From Sinohyriopsis cumingii (taxonomy: Eukaryota > Mollusca > Bivalvia > Unionida > Unionidae): 64,000 nucleotides of DNA. The translations under genes were made by a program, and so were the position numbers. Of the stretch, positions 21,715 to 29,248 are shown piece after piece. The stretch covers positions 29,292,159 to 29,356,158 of the forward strand of contig CM068831.1 in NCBI GenBank assembly GCA_028554795.2, given 5' to 3'. The first letter of the stretch is position 1; each line of letters begins with the position of its first letter. Below the pieces are notes generated by a model. It worked only from the letters and a program-made list of their open reading frames with translations. It searched no databases and was not told the origin of the DNA.

Positions 21715-21978
21715 GTGTATCAGCACGTGAAATGTTCCATACACGACAAACAAGTACTTGAAGAATATATCAAAAAAGTATTCAGCGGAACGTCGTTGAT
21801 AGGTGAAGTTAAAATAGTTATTGATAAATACGATAATGATGATTTTTTACTGACAGAATCACAGTTGAAACAACTACAAGAGAATCATATCACAATGATC
21901 ATGTGTTTTCCAGACAAAATCATGAATTATGCTCACTCGTGTATTTCACGGGATCATCTTGATAAGATATTGCAGTAA
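21715..21978 (+). CDS. Small protein resembling the pX-like N-terminal module (putative)
   Basis: About 87 codons without an upstream ATG. It follows the 21445 frame in the same phase after TGA TAA, so it would need a GTG start (21715), readthrough, or a lost ATG. The pattern CSIHDKQVLEEYIKK ... VKIVIDKYDNDD-FLLTESQLKQLQE resembles the TLTPGQVKKLQ ... KITLKHDQL ... LSLTKTQLKHFN module of the 17347 gene. It may be a diverged duplicate. Low certainty on start and on being functional. Confidence 0.4.
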   Translation: MYQHVKCSIHDKQVLEEYIKKVFSGTSLIGEVKIVIDKYDNDDFLLTESQLKQLQENHITMIMCFPDKIMNYAHSCISRDHLDKILQ

Positions 21979-21979
21979 A

Positions 21980-22060
21980 AACGCTAGCGTTAGAAATGTC
22001 AAAGACATTTCCAGAAATATTTTATTTACTAGTAAATCGGACGGTAAAAAAAAGTAATAT
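21980..22060. terminator. Cluster of palindromes between convergent genes
   Basis: In order: AACGCTAGCGTT (21980-21991, perfect), AAATGTC-AAA-GACATTT (21994-22010), ATTTACTAGTAAAT (22024-22037, perfect), and a GTAAAAAAAA/TTTTTTTTAC inverted pair (about 22044-22070). They lie between the stop of the rightward 21715 gene and the end of the leftward 22114 gene, where transcripts from both sides must end. Confidence 0.5.
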
Positions 22061-22113
22061 TTTTTTTTACTTTCGATTTCACTTCCAAGCATTTGACGAA
22101 GTCAATGACGAAA

Positions 22114-22545
22114 TCAAGGTGAGGTATTTACTTCCTCGTCAGTGACTTTGTCAGTGATTTCGTCGTTGATTTCATCCTTGACGCTGTCATCGCTGACTTT
22201 GTCAGCGGACATACAATGTTTCAATTTTCTAACGCGATTATTTATTATCTTTTTAGTTTCATACTCGGCTGCCAGTGCCAGCCTGATCTTTTCAATTGCA
22301 TGAGAGAATGGAACAAATTCATTTACTTGTGCTTCTTCTATGCTCCCCGGCGATTTATACAAATTATTTTGAATCATCTTTATGAATCGATATTGAGCAG
22401 GAAGAATATAACGCCCTGCGCATTTAGCTTCATTTAATGATTCAAAATCAGACATAATTGTTTCAGGATTTAGTGAGATATTAAATCCTTGTTTTTCTAA
22501 TTTTTTAATAGCATCAATCACATTATTGATATTTTCGTGATTCAT
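22114..22545 (-). CDS. Unknown protein with an acidic repeat tail
   Basis: 143 codons, ATG at 22545, preceded on its own strand by a very AT-rich TATA-like stretch (22546-22572). The first 110 residues are helical and charged with no motif I recognise. The C terminus (SADKVSDDSVKDEINDEITD) is encoded by tandem TGAC-NNN-GTCA hairpin units (22094-22204), the same mini-repeat found in non-coding DNA nearby. The tail therefore probably arose by repeat spread rather than selection. No function is assigned. Confidence 0.5.
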   Translation of the reverse strand: MNHENINNVIDAIKKLEKQGFNISLNPETIMSDFESLNEAKCAGRYILPAQYRFIKMIQNNLYKSPGSIEEAQVNEFVPFSHAIEKIRLALAAEYETKKIINNRVRKLKHCMSADKVSDDSVKDEINDEITDKVTDEEVNTSP

Positions 22546-22840
22546 ATTTATATATATTTTTATATATTTAAAATAAAAAAATCATCACATCTCCTTTGAG
22601 TCCTACCAAACTCAGGAGCGGAAACAAGACCCCCAATGAGCACCTAACCTGTCAAATAACAGTCTAGAGAGCCCAGAGGGTGTGTTTGCGAGACATTCCC
22701 CATTTGTGAACCCCTAGCTTACCATTTGATATGCTAGCAAGTTTCATATAGGGACAACACATAACATATAACTTATCCTAGGTACTTAATTCTAACTTAT
22801 CCTAGGGACGGTACAAACACATAGTATTTACAGCATTGTT

Positions 22841-22936
22841 TTTACAGTAGAAGCATATTTACAGCAATTGTATTTACAGTAGAAGCATATTTACAGCAAT
22901 TGTATTTACAGTAGAAGCATATTTACAGCAATTGTA
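22841..22936. repeat. 32-bp tandem repeat, three copies
   Basis: Three head-to-tail identical 32-bp units, each starting TTTACAGTAGAAGCATATTT, with a degenerate half unit just upstream (22826-22840). They are flanked by the AACTTATCCTAGG repeats on both sides. Confidence 0.9.
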
Positions 22937-23034
22937 TTTACAATTATATAACTTATCCTAGGACGGTACAAACATATAACTTAATTCTAACTTATCCTAG
23001 GACGGTACAAACATATAGACAACACAGACAGATG

Positions 23035-23165
23035 CGGGGTTATATTCTACGTCCAACAAAGTTGCACCCCCTCCCCAAAATCAATCCCGTTGGGTGGTAA
23101 AAGACCACCCCTGACGGGGCGATAACGGAGAAAGTTGTGCAACTTCGTTGGGTTTCGAAACCCCG
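23035..23165. repeat. Cloverleaf-like nested inverted repeats
   Basis: The outer stem CGGGGTT (23035-23041) pairs with AACCCCG (23159-23165). A second stem CCAACAAAGTTGCAC (23053-23067) pairs with GTGCAACTTCGTTGG (23137-23151) with one mismatch. An inner hairpin pairs GGGTGGT (23092-23098) with ACCACCC (23104-23110). GGGTTTCGAAACCC (23150-23163) is an alternative perfect palindrome. The region is GC-rich against an AT-rich background. Confidence 0.75.
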
Positions 23166-23324
23166 TATATTATTCGGACGATATTGTATATAAACCGACT
23201 GATACTTGGGAGTTCAAAAATAGCTCAGCGTGATTTGTCTAAAATATCTTTTCTTAAATATGATCGTGTGAAAAATACAGATGTACCATAAACCCGAACA
23301 AGTGTAATAAAATAAAGATTTCAT

Positions 23325-23511
23325 CCTTGATTTCATCAAGGAAAAAAAAGATAAATACGCGTTTGTCCCTTGATTTCATCAAGGACTTTGTCATTTTTGA
23401 TTTTATCAAGGTGATAAAATAAATTGAAGTTATTTACTTCCTTGAGCAGAAAACCGTCTGCTGTTACTTGTGAAGTGTTATAGCGCGCTGTCATCCTTGA
23501 CGCTGTCAAGG
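23325..23511. repeat. Three 17-bp hairpins of the CCTTGAY-N3-RTCAAGG type
   Basis: CCTTGAT-TTC-ATCAAGG at 23325-23341 and 23368-23384, and CCTTGAC-GCT-GTCAAGG at 23495-23511. All have 7-bp perfect stems and 3-nt loops. They share their core with the TGAC-NNN-GTCA units elsewhere in the element. Confidence 0.8.
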
Positions 23512-23542
23512 TGACAAGGGGAAATAATTGTATCATTGACTT

Positions 23543-24055
23543 TCACGCAGTCACTGTAGAGTTATCTACATAAGAAAATATAATCCAGCTATGAAACTTA
23601 CGTGAAAAAGTTGATTTGATAATATTTTCTGCAACACGTTGAACCGAACACGGTTTAATACCGAAATACTTGGCAGCTGAGTTCATTGAGCGAAATATAT
23701 TTTCTTTATTAGTATTTTTGTTGAGAGGTCTGACAGCTCTGGGAATTTTTACAAATTTACCAGTGCTACCTCGTGCAGAATTCTCGCTCTGCGTGATGGC
23801 TTGTAAATTTTGGAGAGAGTTATTAAGTTTATTATTATCTTTGTGATCAATTACAAGACCGTCTTTGGTCTCTCAATTGAAACACTCGTACACGGCCCTG
23901 TGATTAAGATACCTCTTTGTTCCAACAGTAAACATTAAATAACTAGCATTATTAACAGCACCAACTGGTTCTTTCAATTTACGATGTCTCACTATTCCCT
24001 CGCGAGATACTTCGTAATTTTTAATGGTTGGATGTGGGACACATTCTTGGCTCAT
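23543..24055 (-). pseudogene. HNH endonuclease with NUMOD-like modules, one nonsense codon
   Basis: 171 codons from ATG 24055 to TGA 23543, interrupted by one in-frame TGA at 23873-23875. Before the stop: a NUMOD4-like start (NYEVSREGIVRHRKL ... YLNHRAVYECFN), with the first HNH histidine in NHRAVYECF. After it: the core IDHKDNNKLNNSLQNLQAIT, typical of HNH homing nucleases, and a C-terminal helix-turn-helix NUMOD1-like stretch (MNSAAKYFGIKPCSVQRVAE). The stop lies where the family usually has Gly, consistent with a single G-to-T change. Such nucleases are common passengers in phages and large DNA viruses and make site-specific breaks. Here it is probably inactive. Confidence 0.8.
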
Positions 24056-24080
24056 TTATATAATAATATATTTGTCTAAT

Positions 24081-24362
24081 TTATAATTTGTCTGAGAACT
24101 TAGTTATATAATCGCTCTCGGATTTCAGCGCATCTCCATTATTTTTTTTATTGTAATATTGCTTGAGTTCACGGTATCGCTTTCCTCCGCATCCCGCACA
24201 TAACTGTGTTTTACCTCTGACCCCAATGCCACATCGAAGACACGGTATGGGTCCTGTGCTTCCTCGTTTGATGCTTTGTATGTGTTCACCGCAGAATTCC
24301 TTCCTGCAGGGCTTATTATAGACTGTTACAGATCCAACTTTTAACCACTTGCAGTGATTCAT
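24081..24362 (-). CDS. Small zinc-binding protein (multi-CxxC)
   Basis: 93 codons, ATG at 24362. Cysteines occur as Cys4, Cys19, Cys24 (with His27), CLRC (41-44) and CAGC (55-58), suggesting two zinc sites, followed by a lysine-rich tail. It looks like a nucleic-acid-binding or transcription-factor-like zinc ribbon, but I cannot name the family. It is divergent from the 24419 gene with a 56-bp TA-rich gap, so the two probably share a promoter region. It lies head-to-tail with the HNH gene (25 bp apart). Confidence 0.6.
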   Translation of the reverse strand: MNHCKWLKVGSVTVYNKPCRKEFCGEHIQSIKRGSTGPIPCLRCGIGVRGKTQLCAGCGGKRYRELKQYYNKKNNGDALKSESDYITKFSDKL

Positions 24363-24418
24363 TTGTATATATATATATATATAATATTTCTTATTTAAAT
24401 ATTTGTCTTAAATATAAT
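24363..24418. promoter_or_regulatory. TA-rich divergent promoter region (putative)
   Basis: This 56-bp gap between the divergent starts at 24362 (-) and 24419 (+) contains a TATATATATATATATATA tract and two TTAAATAT-type boxes. It is the only place either gene could have a promoter outside its neighbour. Confidence 0.4.
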
Positions 24419-24892
24419 ATGAAGGAGTTATTTGGCGCCGGGAGATTCGATCTTGACAGACTAAACAGAGACTCACGACGACGGAATCTAACTGATCTAT
24501 TTAATATTATCAGGGATGCCAAAAAAGAATTCCGCGAAGACGGCGCGTCTCATGTATGGTCGTCATTTAAAATTATCCGCGACATTGACGAAATCATCGA
24601 TGACAGCATCGATGTTGACGAAGTCATCGATGCTACAATGACTGATGCCCGAGTAAAAACAATTATTGATTATCTTCCCCTTGATAAACATCAACGCGGT
24701 AAGAAATATTTTTTCAGATTAAAATTTATTGTGCAAACAGATTCCGATACGTGGATTATCCGTGACAAACTCGACCCTGTTCTTGCTAACGGAAAGACCA
24801 TTCTGTTAAGTAAAGATTCCAAACCAGGAATGCTGACCGGGATTGATAAACCATATTACGCTCGAGCGTATCGTGTGACCGCAGTCGTTTAA
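24419..24892 (+). CDS. Unknown protein at the head of the replication block
   Basis: 157 codons from ATG in TAAATATAATATG context. Helical and charged at the N terminus; an acidic insert (DIDEIIDDSIDVDEVIDA, residues about 54-71) is encoded by three consecutive TGAC-NNN-RTCA hairpin units. The C-terminal half (KKYFFRLKFIVQTDSDTWII ... YYARAYRVTAVV) looks like an alternating beta fold. I do not recognise the family. Because it precedes the polymerase-helicase gene on the same strand, an accessory replication role is possible, but that is only context. Confidence 0.5.
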   Translation: MKELFGAGRFDLDRLNRDSRRRNLTDLFNIIRDAKKEFREDGASHVWSSFKIIRDIDEIIDDSIDVDEVIDATMTDARVKTIIDYLPLDKHQRGKKYFFRLKFIVQTDSDTWIIRDKLDPVLANGKTILLSKDSKPGMLTGIDKPYYARAYRVTAVV

Positions 24893-24937
24893 TGAATCTA
24901 TCTGGTAAAAAAAACAAAAATTGATAAACTCACCCCG

Positions 24938-25042
24938 ATGAAAATGACTTCGTCAACATTGACAAAGTCCATGTCGGGGCTGAATTGTGTAGCCGAGCGA
25001 GTAATGGAACATTTTAAAAACGCAAACGAGGAAACGGTTTAA
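24938..25042 (+). CDS. Possible 34-residue ORF
   Basis: A short ATG frame between the 24419 gene and the polymerase gene. It overlaps a hairpin region (CCCCGATG ... CATGTCGGGG, with TGAC-TTC-GTCA inside at 24945-24955). No motif; it may be chance. Confidence 0.2.
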   Translation: MKMTSSTLTKSMSGLNCVAERVMEHFKNANEETV

Positions 25043-25070
25043 CCGATCTGGGACGTGAAAAAATAACAGC

Positions 25071-25580
25071 ATGGCTGAGCAAGTCAAGGACACTGGGGCA
25101 TCAATAAATGATGTTGCTGTGCTATCAAGTAAATTAAAATTTTCAATAACAGTAAAAACACTAACCAGGGAAATATTATATAATTCGAAGCATTATAAAA
25201 AGTCAGGATCACCGATTGAAATTATTGATCATAACTCTCATGCCTGGACTGATGCAGTTACAATATTTCCACGAGATCGTGTTGTCAAACTTTACTCAGA
25301 AAACATATTTGATGTTATTTACACGTTGAGTAAAACCGACCCTGTGTCGGTGTGGTTATTTTGGAGTTCCGAAGATGGCGAATATGATCAATTTGTAAAA
25401 CCCAACGGTGAATTATACCGGACGGAGTCGTTGCAACAACAAATGAAAAAACTCGCAGAGAAATATGTGAAAGAAAACACTGAGCAGTTATTGGTTAATT
25501 GTTTTACAGTTCCAAGTGTTGCCGCTCGCGCCGCAAGAGAAAGAAATTCGTGGAGACCAATCCGAAGTCAGTTTCTTTAG
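25071..25580 (+). pseudogene. N-terminal part of the DNA polymerase-helicase gene
   Basis: 169 codons from ATG 25071, ending at a TAG (25578-25580). The same frame continues without another stop into the polymerase motifs, and only three codons separate the TAG from the next downstream candidate start (25590). The two are therefore best read as one gene with a single nonsense codon, possibly a CAG-to-TAG change. This part contains YTLSKTDPVSVWLFWSSEDG but no motif I can assign. By position it would correspond to the region before the palm. Confidence 0.6.
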
Positions 25581-25589
25581 GATATACAA

Positions 25590-27629
25590 TTGAGTTGTGT
25601 CAAGTATGGGCATGGCCGGTTGTGGAATACCCGGTATGACTACCGGGATATGATTTCCGTGGATATGATTGCTTGCTACCCAGGAAGCTTTCTCGGGATG
25701 GGCGAGTGTCGCGAATACTTTAAGCTTTTTGGACATCCCACGAACTCGATGACACGAGTTGCTATAAACGGTCCTTTACGCGACTTTGATTTGACAGGAT
25801 TTGCTCGTGTGACTTCGTTTGAATTCGCCGTGGGACTTCATCCGTGCTGTTATGTTTGGTTTGGCAGACACTTCAGTGAAAAGCGCTGGGTACCAATAGT
25901 GTTATTGCGATATATGCTTGACAGCCGAATACTGGTATCATTGACTGTCAGTGAAGCAATCATATCATATCGACCGCAGACCTCAGTTTGGTTGCCAACA
26001 TCGGAGCGTGTCAGTGTAGATGAAGTTATTAGCGAGTATGCACGAGAGAGTCCAAATACCCCGATGGATATCATTATTAAAGAAGCTCCTAAAGTTCTCA
26101 AGATCAAACATAGCAATAGTGAAAAAATAGCAAAAGATCTCGGACGAAGAATAATCGGTAAATTTACTCAAGGTGCTGCATATGATCACAAACTACATCA
26201 CTCGCGACTGATTATCGATGATGCTGAATTGGATTTTATAATTGTTGACGCTGTTGCGAGAAATATATTTTGCAATCGGGAGGATGTGTTCATGTCCGAC
26301 GGGAAAAAGTTGGGCACAGTTGTAAGTTATATCGACGGAGAATCGCCTCAGTACACACATCTAAGATCTTCAATGCTGGCTTATGTTTCTATAAATTTGC
26401 TATCAATGATAAATCGATTTCCTGAAACCGCAGTTAGAGTTGCAACGGATTCATTTTATCTAAGTAAAAGATATTCAGAATTACTGGCTTTTACAAGCAA
26501 CGATGAATGGAGTTCGTGGAGAATAAAAGCTGAGATGTTACATGATTATTGTGAATCCGCTGATGTTGCAATTAAGGATGATTATTGTAAATTATCAGAA
26601 ATGTCGACGACAAAGTCAATGTTGCCATCTGTGCATGATCCAATCACTAGACACAAAACCATTTATTTAAACGGGCCGGGTGGGTCTGGTAAGACAACTC
26701 GAGCGATTGAATTATTTGGAAAATCTGATATGATTGTGCTAACACCTACGCACAGGCTCGCCAGGGAGATGAAACAACGAGGAGTCAATTCTTGTACTTA
26801 TCACAGCTTTTTCAAATACAGCGGCGGTGTGTGGACGTCAGATCGAATGGGAACAAAATATATTCCCGAGAAAATAATTTGGGAAGAGATATGTACGGTG
26901 CCCTTGGAAACATTAAAAACATTTCTTGATTGGCTGCTAACGAGAAATACTGCAGTGATTATGTGCGGCGATCACGGTCAACCACCTCCGTTTGTCGGCG
27001 CATCTCCGCATGATTGGTTTAAAGATTTTGTTGATTATTATGAAGAAGTGTCTGATGATCATAGAGCACTTGATGCAACGTTGAAAGAATTTAAAACATT
27101 AATCAGATTACAACCGAATAAAATTCAATGTGAAATTATGCGCGAGATGATTCCTGAAACTTCAATGAGCGACTTTTGTAGCTCGTGGAAACCAGACGAT
27201 TTGATAGTAGCAAGTAGAAAGATAGTCACACTTCAACAGCAGTTATTTCAATTACAACAAGAAAAGTTTCCAATGCTGCCAGTGCCGTTATGTTATAGAC
27301 CAGCTGATATGCGGTTACAGAATATAGATGTTGATATTCCTGGGAAAACAGAGAAACAGAATTTAGTACTGAATGATATTGTGTTAGTTGATATTAATGC
27401 TGTCAAAGATGCACTAAAAATGAATAAATCCCCGTGGACGCTAGGATACGCAATGACAATTCATTCATCTCATGGACTAACTATCAGTGATACAACTGTC
27501 TGGATTGTTGATGATCGAATCGAATGGTCAAACTTAGTCTACTTGGCTGTGTCCAGAGTCAGAAGAATATCTCAACTGCGAAGAATTGTCTTGGAAGATT
27601 CAATAGCTGATAAAATTAATAATGGATAA
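25590..27629 (+). CDS. B-family DNA polymerase palm fused to SF1 helicase
   Basis: 679 codons. Residues about 23-33 contain SVDMIACYPGSF, the motif A pattern (Asp ... Tyr-Pro) of B-family polymerases. Residues about 283-290 contain RVATDSFY, the motif C Asp of the palm. A conserved-looking RRIIGKFTQGAAYD lies between. From about residue 355 a helicase domain begins: Walker A GPGGSGKTT (362-370), LTPTHRLA (384-391), Walker B-like IIWEEI (429-434), GDHGQPPP (460-467), then TIHSSHGLT and VYLAVSRVRR near the C terminus, in the SF1 (RecD/Pif1-like) order. It would replicate the element. I recall similar fusions in other invertebrate and fungal elements. Interrupted upstream by the TAG at 25578. 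Its end overlaps the next start (ATGGATAA). Confidence 0.85.
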   Translation: MSCVKYGHGRLWNTRYDYRDMISVDMIACYPGSFLGMGECREYFKLFGHPTNSMTRVAINGPLRDFDLTGFARVTSFEFAVGLHPCCYVWFGRHFSEKRWVPIVLLRYMLDSRILVSLTVSEAIISYRPQTSVWLPTSERVSVDEVISEYARESPNTPMDIIIKEAPKVLKIKHSNSEKIAKDLGRRIIGKFTQGAAYDHKLHHSRLIIDDAELDFIIVDAVARNIFCNREDVFMSDGKKLGTVVSYIDGESPQYTHLRSSMLAYVSINLLSMINRFPETAVRVATDSFYLSKRYSELLAFTSNDEWSSWRIKAEMLHDYCESADVAIKDDYCKLSEMSTTKSMLPSVHDPITRHKTIYLNGPGGSGKTTRAIELFGKSDMIVLTPTHRLAREMKQRGVNSCTYHSFFKYSGGVWTSDRMGTKYIPEKIIWEEICTVPLETLKTFLDWLLTRNTAVIMCGDHGQPPPFVGASPHDWFKDFVDYYEEVSDDHRALDATLKEFKTLIRLQPNKIQCEIMREMIPETSMSDFCSSWKPDDLIVASRKIVTLQQQLFQLQQEKFPMLPVPLCYRPADMRLQNIDVDIPGKTEKQNLVLNDIVLVDINAVKDALKMNKSPWTLGYAMTIHSSHGLTISDTTVWIVDDRIEWSNLVYLAVSRVRRISQLRRIVLEDSIADKINNG

Positions 27630-27907
27630 CAACAGCGACATAATAAAAAAAAACTCGCCGGTTACAAACAGAGTGACAAAAAAATAATCGCGATTTCGAC
27701 CTTGATGTTGAATTTAGTATTGAATTAAAACAACAGCAGAATAATCACTGCGCGAGCTGTAATTGTATAATGCTATGGCAGTATTCGAATAAAAAATCAA
27801 GACAATTTACCGTAGACAGAAAAGATAACAATCGCGGTCATACACGCGATAATATCATGTTGACCTGTCTTGAGTGCAATCGACGTCGGGGTGCTAGCGC
27901 TAGTTAA
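27622..27907 (+). pseudogene. Second HNH/zinc-type nuclease-like gene, frameshifted
   Basis: ATG 27622 overlaps the helicase stop. The first frame stops right after an A7 run (27678-27684). One frame over, the sequence continues with HCASCNC, then FTVDRKDNNRGHTRDNI and TCLECNRRR, ending at TAA 27905-27907. CxxC ... D-R-x-DN ... H-x-x-DN ... CxxCN is the layout of zinc-bound HNH (endonuclease VII-like) domains. One extra A in the run would explain the break. The palindrome CTAGCGCTAG (27894-27903) lies immediately before the stop. Confidence 0.65.
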
Positions 27908-27953
27908 GTGATCGCGGTGGTAATTGCGTATCCTCAGGAATCACTTGTAATTG

Positions 27954-28847
27954 CTAACGTGTGAATCCACGTCGAGGAGCAGTTGAATCCAACCTGTAGA
28001 TTGCTGGTGTCCTAGCGGATCTTGTCATGTTAGATATCTTGTGTGTGGTAACACTCCAAATAGGATCAGTCGCTCTTCGTTTTCCACCTTCAAGTTCACC
28101 CGGTTCATATAAATATCTAACTGTAACATCACCCAGTATCGGCTGTGCTGAAGAATCACGTCGTACGGGTATATGTTTTTTTGTGATCGCGATGGCAGGT
28201 TTCATATTGGTTGTTCGTGTAATCTCATTATTTAGCGCAGCTATCACGCTTGGTAATCTTGCAACCCATTCGCGCGATCTCGTATCCTGAATAAATTCCT
28301 TCGCGTATTGATATCTAAATAACCGCTCAGCAAAGGTTCGATTAAATCGCTCAACAATTGCCTGATCGCGATGAATTTCAGTATGTCCTCGTCTGATGGT
28401 GACGTTATGTTGTTTCATCAGTGATGATACTGCACCCTGAAATTCTTTGCCAGGATCAACTTGTAATAGATTTGGTCATCGCAGACCACGTTGATAAATT
28501 CGTTTAAACGCAGAAGCAACCTCAGATGCTGTTTTAGTCGTTAACGGTTCAGCATCTTTATATCTACTTGCAACATCAACTACAGTTAACGCGTACTTGT
28601 ATGTACGTCTTCGGATAGTATCATGTGGCAGAAATAATATATCAGCCTGATGAACCTCATTTGGTACACTAACATCAAAATGTGCAAAGTGAATTTGTTT
28701 AGGACGCGGTAGATAAATTTGCCATATTGCCTGTCGGGATAACCACTTTTTAGCAGTAACTTTTGTAACTTTTGCTGCTTCAGCGAGTTTACTAATTGCT
28801 GCGCTACCTCTCCAATATCCGCTTGGGAAATAATAAATCGACTCCAT
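27954..28847 (-). pseudogene. Retroviral-type (rve) integrase, one nonsense codon
   Basis: 298 codons from ATG 28847, interrupted by a single TGA (28476-28478). The first part has an HTH-like start and the first catalytic Asp in HQADILFLP (Asp69), then VVDVASRYKDAEPL. Immediately after the stop the frame contains VDPGKEF (second Asp), and then the catalytic Glu in RDQAIVERFNRTFAERLF. A C-terminal SH3/chromodomain-like segment follows (VRYLYEPGELEGG). This is the D,D-35-E integrase of Mavericks/Polintons, which inserts the element and makes the target duplication. The stop could be a TGG-to-TGA change. Its start overlaps the PLA2 stop by one base (TAATG). Confidence 0.88.
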
Positions 28848-29248
28848 TATATACCAGTACCTAGCGCTAATTTACCTTTCATTGCGGATTTTATCAACCA
28901 GGATGCTAACTTTTCTTTGAAAGATTTATCAGTGATGGCATTTAACGCATGAATTAATTTCACGTCCGCGAGATGGCGCTGTTGTAAATCCTTACTTCGG
29001 TAAGCTACATCATGAGCATGACACGCCTTATCAATAGCATTTATCGGATACTCACCTGGATTTGGCTGATCCTGAGCATCAAGTCTGATATCAAGTCGGG
29101 TTCCAGGACCACAGTAATTATATCCTGGAAGATGTTTTTCTCCTGGGTATTTAGCCCACGGTGTTCCTGGTAACTTGGCTAACTTGGCTTTTTTATCACC
29201 TCCTTTTTTTAAAAATAAATTTAAACTTTTTTGTGCCACATCGTTCAC
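28847..29248 (-). CDS. Parvovirus-type phospholipase A2 domain protein
   Basis: 133 codons (non-ATG start). PGYNYCGPGTRLD (residues 41-53) is the calcium-binding loop, and DKACHAHDVAY (73-83) is the His79-Asp80 catalytic motif, as in the VP1 unique region of parvoviruses. The upstream WAKYPGEKHLPG is typical of the Polinton/adintovirus version. Virion PLA2 helps particles leave endosomes. The frame probably begins as the downstream half of the zinc-ribbon gene at 29345, separated from it by an indel in an A7 run (T7 at 29204-29210 on the plus strand). Both PLA2 motifs are intact. Confidence 0.85.
   Translation of the reverse strand: MNDVAQKSLNLFLKKGGDKKAKLAKLPGTPWAKYPGEKHLPGYNYCGPGTRLDIRLDAQDQPNPGEYPINAIDKACHAHDVAYRSKDLQQRHLADVKLIHALNAITDKSFKEKLASWLIKSAMKGKLALGTGI

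Larger units (their letters stand above)
22546..23542. other. Repeat-rich, structured non-coding region of the element
   Basis: The only kilobase of the element without a gene. It holds a hairpin (CTCC...GAGT/ACTC...GGAG, 22591-22618), four copies of AACTTATCCTAGG (near 22770, 22793, 22950 and 22989), a 32-bp tandem repeat, a cloverleaf-like inverted-repeat complex, and three 17-bp hairpins of the CCTTGAY-N3-RTCAAGG type. It lies upstream of two leftward genes (22114 and, at its other edge, the end of 23543). A replication origin or packaging/regulatory region is a reasonable inference. Confidence 0.55.

Noticed and set aside
28027-28290. 87-codon plus-strand frame within the integrase region
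   Set aside because: A shadow of the minus-strand integrase, which has recognisable catalytic motifs.
14417-28478. Alternative genetic code or stop readthrough in the viral element
   Set aside because: All three stop codons interrupt different genes, while the capsid, protease and ATPase genes use standard stops at sensible ends. Single-gene decay is simpler.
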